64,000 nucleotides of DNA, from contig CAKSKU010000011.1 of assembly GCA_934465295.1 (NCBI GenBank), positions 1 through 64,000 of the forward strand, written 5' to 3'. The position numbers were made by a program, and so were the translations under genes. The notes beneath the pieces were generated by a model. The model was not told where the DNA came from and ran no database searches. It saw nothing but the letters and a program-made list of their open reading frames with translations. Origin of the DNA: an uncultured Oscillospiraceae bacterium. GTDB lineage: Bacteria > Bacillota > Clostridia > Oscillospirales > Ruminococcaceae. This document shows positions 34,456-43,971 of this stretch, piece after piece. How positions within the stretch are numbered: the stretch's first letter is position 1; every line of letters begins with the position of its first letter.

Positions 34456-36177
34456 ATGAACATGAAAAAGACAATCGCAGCAGTAGCTGCATGCGCAATG
34501 GCCGTATCTGCAATGGCTACAACAGTTTCCGCTGTTGCTGATGGTGCAACAGAGCAGAAGGCTATCCACTATGATCTCACAATCAAGCAGAAGGCTAAGA
34601 CAGCTGACCTTACTTTCGTTGGTAAGAAGGTTGCAACTTTTAACCACATCAACCTCTACATCGCTAAGTCCTATAAGGTTGGCGCTAACGGCGAAACAAC
34701 TGTTAACGTTGTTAAGAACATCAACACAGATGTAACAGTACAGGTTGCTGATAAGTCCACAAAGACTTCCTACACATTCACATTCTCCACAGCTGAGGGT
34801 TCTGCTAACTTTGACGGTCTTGCTAAGGTAGGTTCCGTAGAGAAGACTCTTAACGCTGGTACTCTTGCTAACGGAGATGCTGATGTATCTAAGAAGGTTG
34901 TTGCAACATACGACAAGTATGCAATCGATGTAACAGACACATCAATTGCCGGTGCATTCGATGGTTCTACTGATCTTGACGTTACAGTTAAGATGACTGA
35001 CGTTGTTCTTGACGATGCAATCGACCAGACAGCTCTTAATGTAGCACTCGGTAACATCGAGTCCAAGTTCCAGATCGAAGGCTCATGGTATCCTGATTCT
35101 GCTGCAGGCTATACTGATCTCGGCAAGAAGATCACTCTTACCAACCCGCTCATCTACCTCACAATCTTTGACGGCGATGATGATTCTTCTACTGCTCCTG
35201 CAAACGCTAAGGGTGCAGTTAAGGAAGTTGACGTTAAGCAGCCTATGAAGACTGTTTCCAACACAAAGACTGGTACAGCTGAGATCTTCAAGCGTCTTGC
35301 TACTAAGGGCACAAAGGACAAGGATAACGGCTATGTTAACGTTCCTGCAGTTGTTAACGATATGATCGCTAACTATGATGATGTTGTATTCACATTCAAC
35401 ACAGCTGCTGACAACGTATTCACAAAGGCTTCCCTCGATGCTAACGACAAGCAGGGCAACTGGTCCACAAACTCTGTAAAGAGAGATTACACAGACTACT
35501 ATGTAACAGGCGTTCCTACAGCTGAAAGCTGGCAGGGTGATGCAACATACAAGGCATTCCCACAGGCTCTTTACAACCTCTACGGTGATGAAAACGTTGT
35601 TGGCAATGTTTACTCCGACAGCTACGTATTCAACAACCTCTTCAATGCTGCTCTCGTTGCTAACAACAACTACACAATGAACCAGAGCACAATCACACCT
35701 TTCAAGTACAATGAAACTTCTGTTTCCTTCAGCTGGTCTGACCTCACAGGAAACGTTGGTGATTATGTATCTCCTGCACAGGCAATCAACTCCCTCCAGC
35801 TCGCTACATCTTCTGACTGGTACTGGGATTCTATGGACGTAACAGGCTACACACTTGCAGCTGACGACGCTTCCACAGATGCAGGTATCGAAGATAACGG
35901 CTCTGACCTCGACGATACAGAGGCTGATGAAGACGATGCTGATATCGATGATGGCGACGATGCTGATATCGATGCTGACGACGATGCTGATGCTGATGTA
36001 GATGCTGATGTTGACGTTGACACAGATGATGCAGATGCTGACACAGATGCTGCTGATGATACAACAGCTGATGATGCAACAGCTACAAACCCTGCAACAG
36101 GCAACGCTCCTATCGCTCTCGCAGTTATCCCTGTTGCTCTTGCAGCAGCAGCAGTAGTTGCTAAGAAGAGAGGCTAA
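34456..36177 (+). CDS. Abundant cell-wall surface protein with NPATG sorting signal
   Basis: A protein of 573 aa. A signal peptide of about 27 residues (KKTIAAVAACAMAVSAMA) precedes a folded region to about residue 470, rich in Thr, Val, Asn and Lys, of no family I recognise. An Asp/Ala-rich stalk of about 75 residues follows, with repeats such as DADADVDADVDVD. The tail is NPATG, a hydrophobic segment and KKRG, a sortase-type signal. Codon use is strongly restricted (GCT, GTT, AAG, AAC, CTC), unlike most neighbours, which suggests very high expression. The acidic stalk may bind cations. It is monocistronic with tandem terminators. Confidence 0.8.
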   Translation: MNMKKTIAAVAACAMAVSAMATTVSAVADGATEQKAIHYDLTIKQKAKTADLTFVGKKVATFNHINLYIAKSYKVGANGETTVNVVKNINTDVTVQVADKSTKTSYTFTFSTAEGSANFDGLAKVGSVEKTLNAGTLANGDADVSKKVVATYDKYAIDVTDTSIAGAFDGSTDLDVTVKMTDVVLDDAIDQTALNVALGNIESKFQIEGSWYPDSAAGYTDLGKKITLTNPLIYLTIFDGDDDSSTAPANAKGAVKEVDVKQPMKTVSNTKTGTAEIFKRLATKGTKDKDNGYVNVPAVVNDMIANYDDVVFTFNTAADNVFTKASLDANDKQGNWSTNSVKRDYTDYYVTGVPTAESWQGDATYKAFPQALYNLYGDENVVGNVYSDSYVFNNLFNAALVANNNYTMNQSTITPFKYNETSVSFSWSDLTGNVGDYVSPAQAINSLQLATSSDWYWDSMDVTGYTLAADDASTDAGIEDNGSDLDDTEADEDDADIDDGDDADIDADDDADADVDADVDVDTDDADADTDAADDTTADDATATNPATGNAPIALAVIPVALAAAAVVAKKRG

Positions 36178-36296
36178 GCCTGAACCGTATAAAACGGTTT
36201 GAAAGCTTAAAGCTTTGATGCGCAAGCTTCATGAAAGATAACTTTACTGAAATTACTTTCGGGTGTTTAAGCTAAGTTATTCTAACATCAAATATG

Positions 36297-36332
36297 ACCG
36301 CTGTCCGTATGCAGAACGGACAGCGGTTTTTT
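36297..36332 (+). terminator. Strong terminator after the surface protein
   Basis: ACCGCTGTCCGT (36297-36308) pairs with ACGGACAGCGGT (36316-36327), followed by TTTTTT. Confidence 0.92.
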
Positions 36333-36345
36333 GCTGCCCTGATAT

Positions 36346-36377
36346 ATCCGCCGAACGATACCGATCGGCGGATTTTT
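36346..36377 (+). terminator. Second tandem terminator
   Basis: ATCCGCCGA (36346-36354) pairs with TCGGCGGAT (36365-36373) followed by T-run. A third weaker dyad at 36442-36493 (GATTTTTT mirrored by AAAAAATC with GCCGA/TCGGC arms) could terminate in both directions. Otherwise 36378-36680 shows no gene. Confidence 0.85.
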
Positions 36378-36684
36378 TATGCAATTGGCAGCTTGTTTGA
36401 CGGGAAGGCAAAAAATATAATAAACACCTTTTAAAATTTAGAAAAAATCAAGCCGACAATCTCGAATATGTTGGATTTCGGCGCAGATTTTTTCTTTTAT
36501 TTTATTGGTGTTTAGTATTACTGACGGTTTATATAATAAGGATCAAAAAATACCGGAAGTATTAACGCAGACATAATATGTCAAAATTTAAAGTTTGAGA
36601 ATATTAATTTTTTTAGGTTGTTTATTGTGAAAATGCACAACAAATTTCCACTGCATAGTTAAAACTGAACAAAACAGATTAAAC

Positions 36685-36792
36685 GTAAACGTTTGAAAAA
36701 CCAATTAAATATTTACAAAATATGAACGGTAGGATGATAGTGAACAAAAACGAAAATATTATCTTGACAAGCATTGTGTAAATTGATATAAT
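36685..36792 (+). promoter_or_regulatory. Promoter and AAACGTTT operator of the carbohydrate ABC operon
   Basis: TTGACA (36764-36769) and TATAAT (36787-36792) with 17-bp spacer. About 70 bp upstream lies GTAAACGTTTGAAA (36685-36698), centred on the palindrome AAACGTTT, of the LacI/CcpA type. Similar AAACG sites occur near the GH130 and GH94 promoters. Confidence 0.7.
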
Positions 36793-36926
36793 ATTAGTAT
36801 AACTCATTATATTTTCAGACGTTGTGTGCAAATTTTTCAGCAAGTTTTAACATAAGCATCACAATCCCTGTTTTTTGAGTACAGACTAAAACAGATATGC
36901 AGTTTTAATGAAAGGTGGTTTGTCTG

Positions 36927-39827
36927 TTGTCGAGTAAAACTAATTTCAGGAGAATTGTTTCGGCCGTGACTGCGCTTGTGCTTGCGGTCACTACTTTTGC
37001 GGCTGTTCCCGTTACTGCCGACAGTACGGAAACAACGGCGGCTCAGTCCTCCGGGCAGGAAACATTCAGCTATGAAGAGCAAAATACTTACAGCGACTAT
37101 TATGACGAAGTATCAGGGTCAAAACGCCCCGATAAGGAAGCGTTCTTCACTTATAAGGGCGCTCGTGACGGTGCCCAGGTCAGTGTGGAGTCCTATGAGG
37201 GAAAGGACAACATCATTGTCTGGAACAATGAAGAAGGCACACTCGACTTCACTGTAAACGTTCCCGAAACAGGCGCTTACAACATCGGTATGTCGTATTA
37301 CCAGATCGTGGGTACTACAACGACTACCGAATTTTCTGTGCTTATTGACGGCGAATCCCCGTATGACACGGCGACCCGTATCAATATCCCCCGTATCTGG
37401 ACGAGCAAATACCCCATCGCTCCCGATGCAAAGGATAACGAGATCCGTCCGCCTCAGGTAGAAAAGCCGATGTGGACAACGACTTCGTTCAAGGACGAGG
37501 ACGGTCTGTTCAACGAACCGCTTCTCTTCTACCTCGAAGCAGGCGAACATACAATTTCCATCAACTCGGAAAGAGCTATGGTCGCTATCGAATATATCAA
37601 GCTCTACAACGAAAAGGGCTATGATAAGTATGTGAAGCCGTCCGATGACGAGCTTGCAAAAAATGCTTCCGCAGAGCCTATCAAGGTTCAGGGCGAACGT
37701 TATACATACACAAACTCGCAGACTCTTTTCCCGACCTATGACCGAGGCAACTACCTCACCGAACCTTCAAATCCGACCAAGCAGCGTTACAACACTGTCG
37801 GCGACGGTACTTGGGATCAGTCGGGTCAGGCTATCACATGGGAGATCGATGTCACTGAGGCAGGCTACTATAAGGTTAACCTTAAGAGCCGTCAGAACGA
37901 ACTCAGAGGACTTTTCTCCAACAGACGACTTTATATCGACGGCGAAGTACCCTCCGACGCCTTTAGCGAAATAAAGTTTTATTACAGCACAAACTGGGTT
38001 TCCGTTGTCCCCGAGGACGAAAACGGCGACCCTGCATATATCTATCTCGACAAGGGCAAGCATACACTCACTCTTGAATGTATCCCCGGTGCTATCGGCG
38101 AATATATGCGCAAACTCGACAACATCGTGTACGAAGCAAACCAGTATTATATGCAGATCCTTATGATAACAGGACCTTCGCCCGATAAATACACAGACTA
38201 TTTCGTTCACAGACAGATACCCGAGCTCCTCGGCGTATTTGAAAGACTTTCCGTTGATCTTCGTGAGACCCGTGCAGCTATCGAAGAGATCGCAGGCATC
38301 GACGGTTCGGAAGCTGCTGTTCTCGACCGTCTTGCAGACGTTTTCGACAAGTGTATAAAGCGTCCGAACAAGATACCCGATTATGTTTCTTCAAGCGGGA
38401 TCAAGGATAACGTTACTGCTGTTTCCTCGTGGATGCGTCAGTACAGAAGCCAGCCGCTCGAGATAGACTTTATCGAGCTTGTTCCCGCTGATCAGAAGGT
38501 TACTTCCGTCAAGAAGAATTTCTTCAAGTCCCTTGCGTTCAGCACAAAGGCACTTGTTGGCTCGTTCTTTGAAGATTACACCGTCCTTTCTGATGTAACG
38601 GCTGACTCCATTAACGTTTGGGTCGGCATCGGACGTGACCAGACAAATATCGTTAAGCAGATGACTGACTCCCAGTTCACTCCCGAAACAGGCATCGATG
38701 TTTCCATCAACCTCGTTCAGGGTACTATTATGGAAGCCGTTCTCGCAGGAAAGGGTCCTGACGTTGCCCTCTTTATCGGCGGCGAATTCCCTGTAAACCT
38801 CGCTATCAGAGGTCTTGTGAAGAGCGTTGACGAACTCCCCGATTATGATGAAGTTGCGTCACGTTTCCAGGAGGAAGCTACCGTTATGTATACTTATGAC
38901 GGACACGTTTACGGCGTTCCGCTCACAAGAACCTTCCCGATGATGTTCTATCGTAAGGATATGCTCGCAGAGGTCGGCATTGACGCTCCGCCCGATACCT
39001 GGGATGACTTCATCGATATGCTCCCCGCACTCCAGAGAAAGTATATGCAGCCGGGTCTTATCCTTCCTACGAACGTAAACGGTACGGCTGTTTCGCCTGC
39101 TACCGAAGTAGGTCACACCTTTGCACTGCTTATGCTCCAGTCCGGCACGAACTATTATAATGATGACCAGACTGCGACAAATTTCGACAGCCTTGAAGCT
39201 GTAAATGCATTCGCAACATGGACAGAGCTTTATAACGTTTACCAGTTTGACCAGCAGTATGATGCGTTCACACGTTTCAGAACAGGTGAAGCTCCTATCG
39301 TTATCCAGAACTACTGCACATTCTATAATCAGCTCAACAGAGCTGCTCCCGAAATCAAGGGACTCTGGGATTTCACCCACGTTCCGGGAACTGTTCGTGA
39401 TGACGGCACTGTTTCCTATGCCGCAAACTCCAACGGTTCGGGCGCAATTATCCTCAAGGACTGCAAGAACGTCAGCTCCGCTTGGGAATTCATCAAGTGG
39501 TTCACAGAGACCGATACTCTCGTTGAATACGGTCAGAATGTTGAAGGTGTTATGGGTCCTCTCGGACGCTTTGAGAGTGCAAACGTTGAAGCTCTTAAGA
39601 AGCTCAACTGGTCGAACTCCGACCTCGAAAAGATCCTCTTCCAGATGGATCAGCTCGAAGAAATTCCTATCATTCCGTCATCCTACGTTGTTACCCGTGG
39701 TATTATGAACGCATTCCGTGCTGTTGTTAACGATAAGGAAAACGCAAGAGAAACACTTCGTCTTTACAATATCGATATCAACAACGAAATCACGAGAAAG
39801 CGCCATAATCTCGGCTTAGATTCTTAA
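36927..39827 (+). CDS. Giant extracellular carbohydrate-binding (solute-binding) protein
   Basis: A protein of about 966 aa. A signal peptide ends near VPVTA-DS without a lipobox cysteine. Two beta-sandwich, CBM-like modules follow (about 40-215 and 220-400), then a helical region. The C-terminal ~430 residues are a family-1 solute-binding domain (NVWVGIGRDQTN, KGPDVALFIGGE, YGVPLTRTFPMMFYRKD, PPDTWDDFIDML). Normal binding proteins are 400-550 aa. It presumably captures an oligosaccharide for the permeases that follow. I prefer TTG 36927, eight bases after AAAGGTGG, over GTG 36915, which overlaps that site. First gene of an eight-gene operon. Confidence 0.85.
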   Translation: MSSKTNFRRIVSAVTALVLAVTTFAAVPVTADSTETTAAQSSGQETFSYEEQNTYSDYYDEVSGSKRPDKEAFFTYKGARDGAQVSVESYEGKDNIIVWNNEEGTLDFTVNVPETGAYNIGMSYYQIVGTTTTTEFSVLIDGESPYDTATRINIPRIWTSKYPIAPDAKDNEIRPPQVEKPMWTTTSFKDEDGLFNEPLLFYLEAGEHTISINSERAMVAIEYIKLYNEKGYDKYVKPSDDELAKNASAEPIKVQGERYTYTNSQTLFPTYDRGNYLTEPSNPTKQRYNTVGDGTWDQSGQAITWEIDVTEAGYYKVNLKSRQNELRGLFSNRRLYIDGEVPSDAFSEIKFYYSTNWVSVVPEDENGDPAYIYLDKGKHTLTLECIPGAIGEYMRKLDNIVYEANQYYMQILMITGPSPDKYTDYFVHRQIPELLGVFERLSVDLRETRAAIEEIAGIDGSEAAVLDRLADVFDKCIKRPNKIPDYVSSSGIKDNVTAVSSWMRQYRSQPLEIDFIELVPADQKVTSVKKNFFKSLAFSTKALVGSFFEDYTVLSDVTADSINVWVGIGRDQTNIVKQMTDSQFTPETGIDVSINLVQGTIMEAVLAGKGPDVALFIGGEFPVNLAIRGLVKSVDELPDYDEVASRFQEEATVMYTYDGHVYGVPLTRTFPMMFYRKDMLAEVGIDAPPDTWDDFIDMLPALQRKYMQPGLILPTNVNGTAVSPATEVGHTFALLMLQSGTNYYNDDQTATNFDSLEAVNAFATWTELYNVYQFDQQYDAFTRFRTGEAPIVIQNYCTFYNQLNRAAPEIKGLWDFTHVPGTVRDDGTVSYAANSNGSGAIILKDCKNVSSAWEFIKWFTETDTLVEYGQNVEGVMGPLGRFESANVEALKKLNWSNSDLEKILFQMDQLEEIPIIPSSYVVTRGIMNAFRAVVNDKENARETLRLYNIDINNEITRKRHNLGLDS

Positions 39828-39844
39828 AGATTGGAGGGTTACCT

Positions 39845-40813
39845 TTGGCTGAACAGACCCAGAAAAAAGAAATTCTGCTCAGAAGTGAACAGAAACACAC
39901 TTTTAAGGAGAATTTCCAATATACACTCCATGAAATGAGGAGAAATATCGGATGCTACGGTATGATCGCACCGTTTATGATCTTCTTTATCATGTTCACC
40001 GTTATACCGGTAATCATGTCGCTGCCTATGGGCTTCACCGACTTTGATATGGCGCATTTTCCGCCGAAATTCGTTGGATTTGATAACTTCTACACCCTTT
40101 TCGTTGAGGACGATGTTTTCATCAAGTCCATCAGAACAACTCTTATCTTCGCAGTTTTCACAGGCCCGTTGAGCTATGCACTGAGCTTTATGCTCGCATG
40201 GCTCATCAACGAGCTTCACCCTGTACTCAAGACGGTGTTCACGCTTATTTTCTACGCTCCGTCAATGGCAGGCAATATCTACTTCGTATGGCAGCTCATC
40301 TTCTCGGGTGACTCCTACGGTTACCTCAACGCATTCCTCAACTCCCTCGGCTTCACAACGGGCGCTATCCAGTGGCTCACAGACGCAAACTACGTTCTCC
40401 CCTGCGTTATCGTAGTTCAGCTCTGGATCTCAATGGGCGCAGGCTTCCTTGCCCTCCGTGCAGGCTTCCAGGGTATCGATAAGTCCATGTACGAAGCAGG
40501 TGCTATCGAAGGCATCAAGAACCGTACTCAGGAGCTTATCTACATCACTATCCCGTCAATGGGTCCTCAGCTTATGTTCGCCGCTGTTATGCAGATCGTA
40601 TCCTGCTTCACAGTTGATATCGTCGGACGTATGCTCGCAGGCTTCCCGTCCACGGACTATAAAGTCCATACTATTATGACTCACGCATTCGACTACGGCT
40701 GGGTTCGTTACGAAATGGGCTATTCCTCGGCAATATGCTTCGTGCTGTTCCTTGTAATGCTCCTGTGCAACAAGCTCATAACCAAGGTCCTCGGCAAATA
40801 TATGAATAACTAA
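39845..40813 (+). CDS. Carbohydrate ABC transporter permease (MalF/UgpA type), pair 1
   Basis: A protein of 322 aa with six TM segments and the inner-membrane EAA loop (YEAGAIEGIKNRTQELIYIT, near 215-235) that docks the ATPase. TTG start after GGAGGG, 17 bp after the binding protein. It pairs with the next gene. Confidence 0.92.
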   Translation: MAEQTQKKEILLRSEQKHTFKENFQYTLHEMRRNIGCYGMIAPFMIFFIMFTVIPVIMSLPMGFTDFDMAHFPPKFVGFDNFYTLFVEDDVFIKSIRTTLIFAVFTGPLSYALSFMLAWLINELHPVLKTVFTLIFYAPSMAGNIYFVWQLIFSGDSYGYLNAFLNSLGFTTGAIQWLTDANYVLPCVIVVQLWISMGAGFLALRAGFQGIDKSMYEAGAIEGIKNRTQELIYITIPSMGPQLMFAAVMQIVSCFTVDIVGRMLAGFPSTDYKVHTIMTHAFDYGWVRYEMGYSSAICFVLFLVMLLCNKLITKVLGKYMNN

Positions 40814-40828
40814 AGGGGTGAGATCATA

Positions 40829-41800
40829 ATGGCAAAAAAAGAATTAAAGCCTTCTCAGATACAGGCTCAGATAGAGGCTGAGAATGCTGCCGCTCTTGAA
40901 GCGCTCAGAAAGCGCCGTGAGAAAGAGCATAGAAAAATGGAAAAATCCAAGGGTACCAACAAGCGTGTCGGCAAGTCATGGACGAACGACATCGGTATCT
41001 TTATCCTGCTTGCTTTACTCGGCTTGTTTATGATCGCACCTATCTATATTGCGATCATCACTTCCATAAAGCCTGTGCAGGAGATCTTCATCATGCCGCC
41101 TAAGCTTTATGCTATCAACCCGACCGGCGACAACTTCAGAGACTTGTTCCAGGTCGCAAACAACTCGTGGGTGCCTTTCTCCAGAAACGTTCTCAACAGC
41201 TTGTATGTGACTATCGCAGCGACTGTTCTCCACGTTATCTTCGCTTGTATGGCGTCATTCATTCTTGCAAAGTGCAGATTCCCCGGCGTTAAGCTCATCA
41301 ACAAGACAGTCGTTATCGCACTTCTCTTTAACAGCCAGGTAACCTACATCATGCAGTACATCGTAATGGCAAGACTCGGCATGATCAATACATACTCCGC
41401 ACTTATCCTCCCGATCGTTGCTTCTTCAATGGGTCTTTACCTTATGATCAACAGCGTTGGCACTATCCCCGATGCTATGATCGAAGCGGCAAAGGTCGAC
41501 GGCGCAGGTCTTTTCAGAATTTGCTGGCAGGTCGTTATGCCGAATATGAAGCCTGCTATCATGACAATTATCATCTTCCAGTTCCAGGCTGCTTGGAACT
41601 CAACGGGCGGCAACCTCGTTTATGATGAGGCACTCAAAACTATCCCGACCGTAGTTCAGCAGATCGCAGCAGCAGGTATTGCAAGACAGGGTGCTATCGC
41701 AGCTTCCGCAGTTGTACTTATGATACCGCCGCTTGCAGTATTTATCGCAGCGCAGAGCAACGTTATGGAAACAATGGCTCACGCAGGTATGAAGGATTAA
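40829..41800 (+). CDS. Carbohydrate ABC transporter permease (MalG type), pair 1
   Basis: A protein of 323 aa. The basic cytoplasmic N-terminus of ~50 residues is longer than usual; six TM segments follow and the EAA loop reads IEAAKVDGAGLFRICWQVV. It completes the first permease heterodimer, with a ribosome binding site AGGGGTGAG. No ATPase gene is nearby; a shared MsmX-like ATPase encoded elsewhere is the usual solution in Firmicutes. Confidence 0.92.
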   Translation: MAKKELKPSQIQAQIEAENAAALEALRKRREKEHRKMEKSKGTNKRVGKSWTNDIGIFILLALLGLFMIAPIYIAIITSIKPVQEIFIMPPKLYAINPTGDNFRDLFQVANNSWVPFSRNVLNSLYVTIAATVLHVIFACMASFILAKCRFPGVKLINKTVVIALLFNSQVTYIMQYIVMARLGMINTYSALILPIVASSMGLYLMINSVGTIPDAMIEAAKVDGAGLFRICWQVVMPNMKPAIMTIIIFQFQAAWNSTGGNLVYDEALKTIPTVVQQIAAAGIARQGAIAASAVVLMIPPLAVFIAAQSNVMETMAHAGMKD

Positions 41801-41824
41801 AAGAATTATGGAAAGGGTGATAAT

Positions 41825-43312
41825 ATGTCAAGCTTGAAAAAGCTTATCTCATGTCTTTCGGCGGCAGTGATGACGGTCTCGGCTCTCGCAGCCAACGTTT
41901 CCGCCTCCGAAGCATATAGCCCTTACAGCTATGACAGATGGGGCGATCCGATATCCTCTCAGGTAGGATACACTGCGGATTACTTCGTAAGCGGTGACGA
42001 TATCGGCTGCGGCGCTCTGAGCGAGCCTGCCGACCTCTTCGTTTCTCATGACGATCTTATGTATATAGCTGACAGGGGAAACAACAGAATAGTTGTTACC
42101 GACCTCGACTTCAAACTCGTAAGAATTATGGATACATTCAACGACAACGGCGAGGAAACAACGCTTAAAAAGCCTACGGGCGTTTATGTTGATCCGTATA
42201 CAGAGTATGTTTATATCGCAGATAATGAAAATGAGCGTGTTATCAAGTGCGATATCAACGGAAACATCGATAAAGTGTTCGGCAAGCCCGATTCCGAGCT
42301 TTACGGAACAGACCTTACATATAACCCGAGCAAGGTCATCGTCGATAAGGCTGAAAATGTCTATGTTGTCGTTAAGTCCGTAACAAAGGGTGCGGTAATG
42401 TTCGACAGAGAGGGCAAATTCCTCGGATTCTACGGTGCAAACCGAGTTGAACAGACCGCCGAGGTACTTGCAAACGCATTCTGGAACCTCATTTCGACCG
42501 AGGAACAGAGAGCAAGATCGGCTAAGTCCACTCCTATCGGCTTCACGAACTTCGATATTGATGAAAAGGGCTTCATCTACACGGTAACAGAGTCCACAGA
42601 AACAACGACAGACCTTGTTAAGAAGCTCAATCCTGAGGGCAACAACATTCTCGACTCCCTCGGTATCGACAACGAGTTCCAGTTCGGCGACAAGAGCCCG
42701 ACTTACTACTCGATCTACGCAAAGAACTCAAGCCTCACCGATATCGACATCGGACCTAACGGCGAGCTCAATATCCTCGATTTCCAGCACGGACGTATCT
42801 TCCAGTATGACAAGGAAGCATGGCTCCTGTTCATAATGGGCGGCTCGGGCGAACAGCTCGGCACATTCCGTTCGGCTTCGGCTATCGAGAGCCACGACAA
42901 TCACATCTACGTTCTCGATTCCCGTAAAAACTCCATCACGATATTCACAAGAACAGCATTCGGCGAGATCGTTACCGAGGCTTCCAACCTTTACAACGAG
43001 GGTAAATATGATGAATCCTATGAACCTTGGAAGGCTGTTCTCAAGTATGACGGAAACTACCGCCGTGCTTATATCGGTATCGGAAACGCTCTTTTCAACA
43101 AAGGCGAATACAAGGAAGCAATGAAATACTTCAAGATCTCGATCAGCAGAAACCGCTACAACAAGGCGTTTGAAGGCTATCGCGACCAGTGGCTCAAGCA
43201 GAACTTCACGCCGATAGTCATTGTTATCATCGTTATCATCGTTGCCTGGGCGGTAACGAAGAAGATCTTAAAGAAGAAAAAGCAGAATTCAAGCGGAAAG
43301 GGCGGTGCATAA
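41825..43312 (+). CDS. Membrane-anchored NHL beta-propeller / TPR protein
   Basis: A protein of 495 aa. Signal peptide (1-27), then NHL-type repeats to about residue 375 (GALSEPADLFVSHDDLMYIA, DRGNNRIVV, LKKPTGVYVDP, DNENERVIKCD). A short TPR pair follows (LYNEGKYDESYEPWKAVL, GNALFNKGEYKEAMKYF), then a TM (about 465-483) and a basic tail. The propeller should face outward. In this operon it may scaffold the transporter or bind the polymer; no enzyme motif is seen. Confidence 0.85.
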   Translation: MSSLKKLISCLSAAVMTVSALAANVSASEAYSPYSYDRWGDPISSQVGYTADYFVSGDDIGCGALSEPADLFVSHDDLMYIADRGNNRIVVTDLDFKLVRIMDTFNDNGEETTLKKPTGVYVDPYTEYVYIADNENERVIKCDINGNIDKVFGKPDSELYGTDLTYNPSKVIVDKAENVYVVVKSVTKGAVMFDREGKFLGFYGANRVEQTAEVLANAFWNLISTEEQRARSAKSTPIGFTNFDIDEKGFIYTVTESTETTTDLVKKLNPEGNNILDSLGIDNEFQFGDKSPTYYSIYAKNSSLTDIDIGPNGELNILDFQHGRIFQYDKEAWLLFIMGGSGEQLGTFRSASAIESHDNHIYVLDSRKNSITIFTRTAFGEIVTEASNLYNEGKYDESYEPWKAVLKYDGNYRRAYIGIGNALFNKGEYKEAMKYFKISISRNRYNKAFEGYRDQWLKQNFTPIVIVIIVIIVAWAVTKKILKKKKQNSSGKGGA

Positions 43313-43313
43313 A

Positions 43314-43943
43314 ATGCTCGATTTAACAGAAGGTCAGTTCGTCAGACACGTTATAATGCATCCGTTTGAAGGCTTTGAGGACCTTCGCTGGAAGAAAAAA
43401 GGCTCCATGAAGATCGCTTGGGTCATCGTTTTCCTCCTCTTTTTCCAGCAGGTCGCATACAGCAGACTTTACGGTTTCCAGTATTATTCAAGTTACGATA
43501 AGATATTCAACATAGTTCCATATATTTTCCGAAGCTTCATACTGTTTCTGGTATGGGTCGTTGCCAACTGGGCAATGTGTACTCTCTTCTCGGGAGAGGG
43601 TTCAATGAAGAAGATATTTATATACAGTGCCTATGCTTTGGTGCCGTATATAGCAGGCTACCTCATCGGAACGCTGCTTTCCCACGTTCTCATCAAGGAC
43701 GAATACATCTTCATCCAGCTCTTTGAAATTGTGGGATTCTGCTGGTCGTTCGTGCTTGTCATCTCGGCGATGAAAGCCGTCCACCAGTTCACGTTCGGCA
43801 AGACGATAGCACTGATACTGCTTACGATCGTTGCGATGATAGCGATTTTGTTCCTGCTCGTTCTTGTGCTTACACTGTTCCAGCAGGTAATAATCTTCAT
43901 TCTGTCGATCTATACGGAGCTTTCATATCGTTTACGTGTATAG
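43314..43943 (+). CDS. YIP1-family membrane protein
   Basis: A protein of 209 aa with about five TM segments, of the YIP1 superfamily (FRSFILFLVWVVANWAM, AYALVPYIAGYLI). The N-terminal segment RHVIMHPFEGFEDLRWKKKG is soluble. Role in bacteria unknown; here it is embedded in a transport operon. I use ATG 43314 rather than GTG 43305, because the latter sits too close to AAAGGGCGG. Confidence 0.85.
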   Translation: MLDLTEGQFVRHVIMHPFEGFEDLRWKKKGSMKIAWVIVFLLFFQQVAYSRLYGFQYYSSYDKIFNIVPYIFRSFILFLVWVVANWAMCTLFSGEGSMKKIFIYSAYALVPYIAGYLIGTLLSHVLIKDEYIFIQLFEIVGFCWSFVLVISAMKAVHQFTFGKTIALILLTIVAMIAILFLLVLVLTLFQQVIIFILSIYTELSYRLRV

Positions 43944-43971
43944 TATTTTAAATCGAAAAGTGGTGAAATAA

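Noticed and set aside
35083..36225. Long open frame on the minus strand opposite the surface protein
   Set aside because: It is an artefact of the narrow codon set of the plus-strand gene; it has no ribosome binding site and a Cys/Ser/Ile-rich composition.
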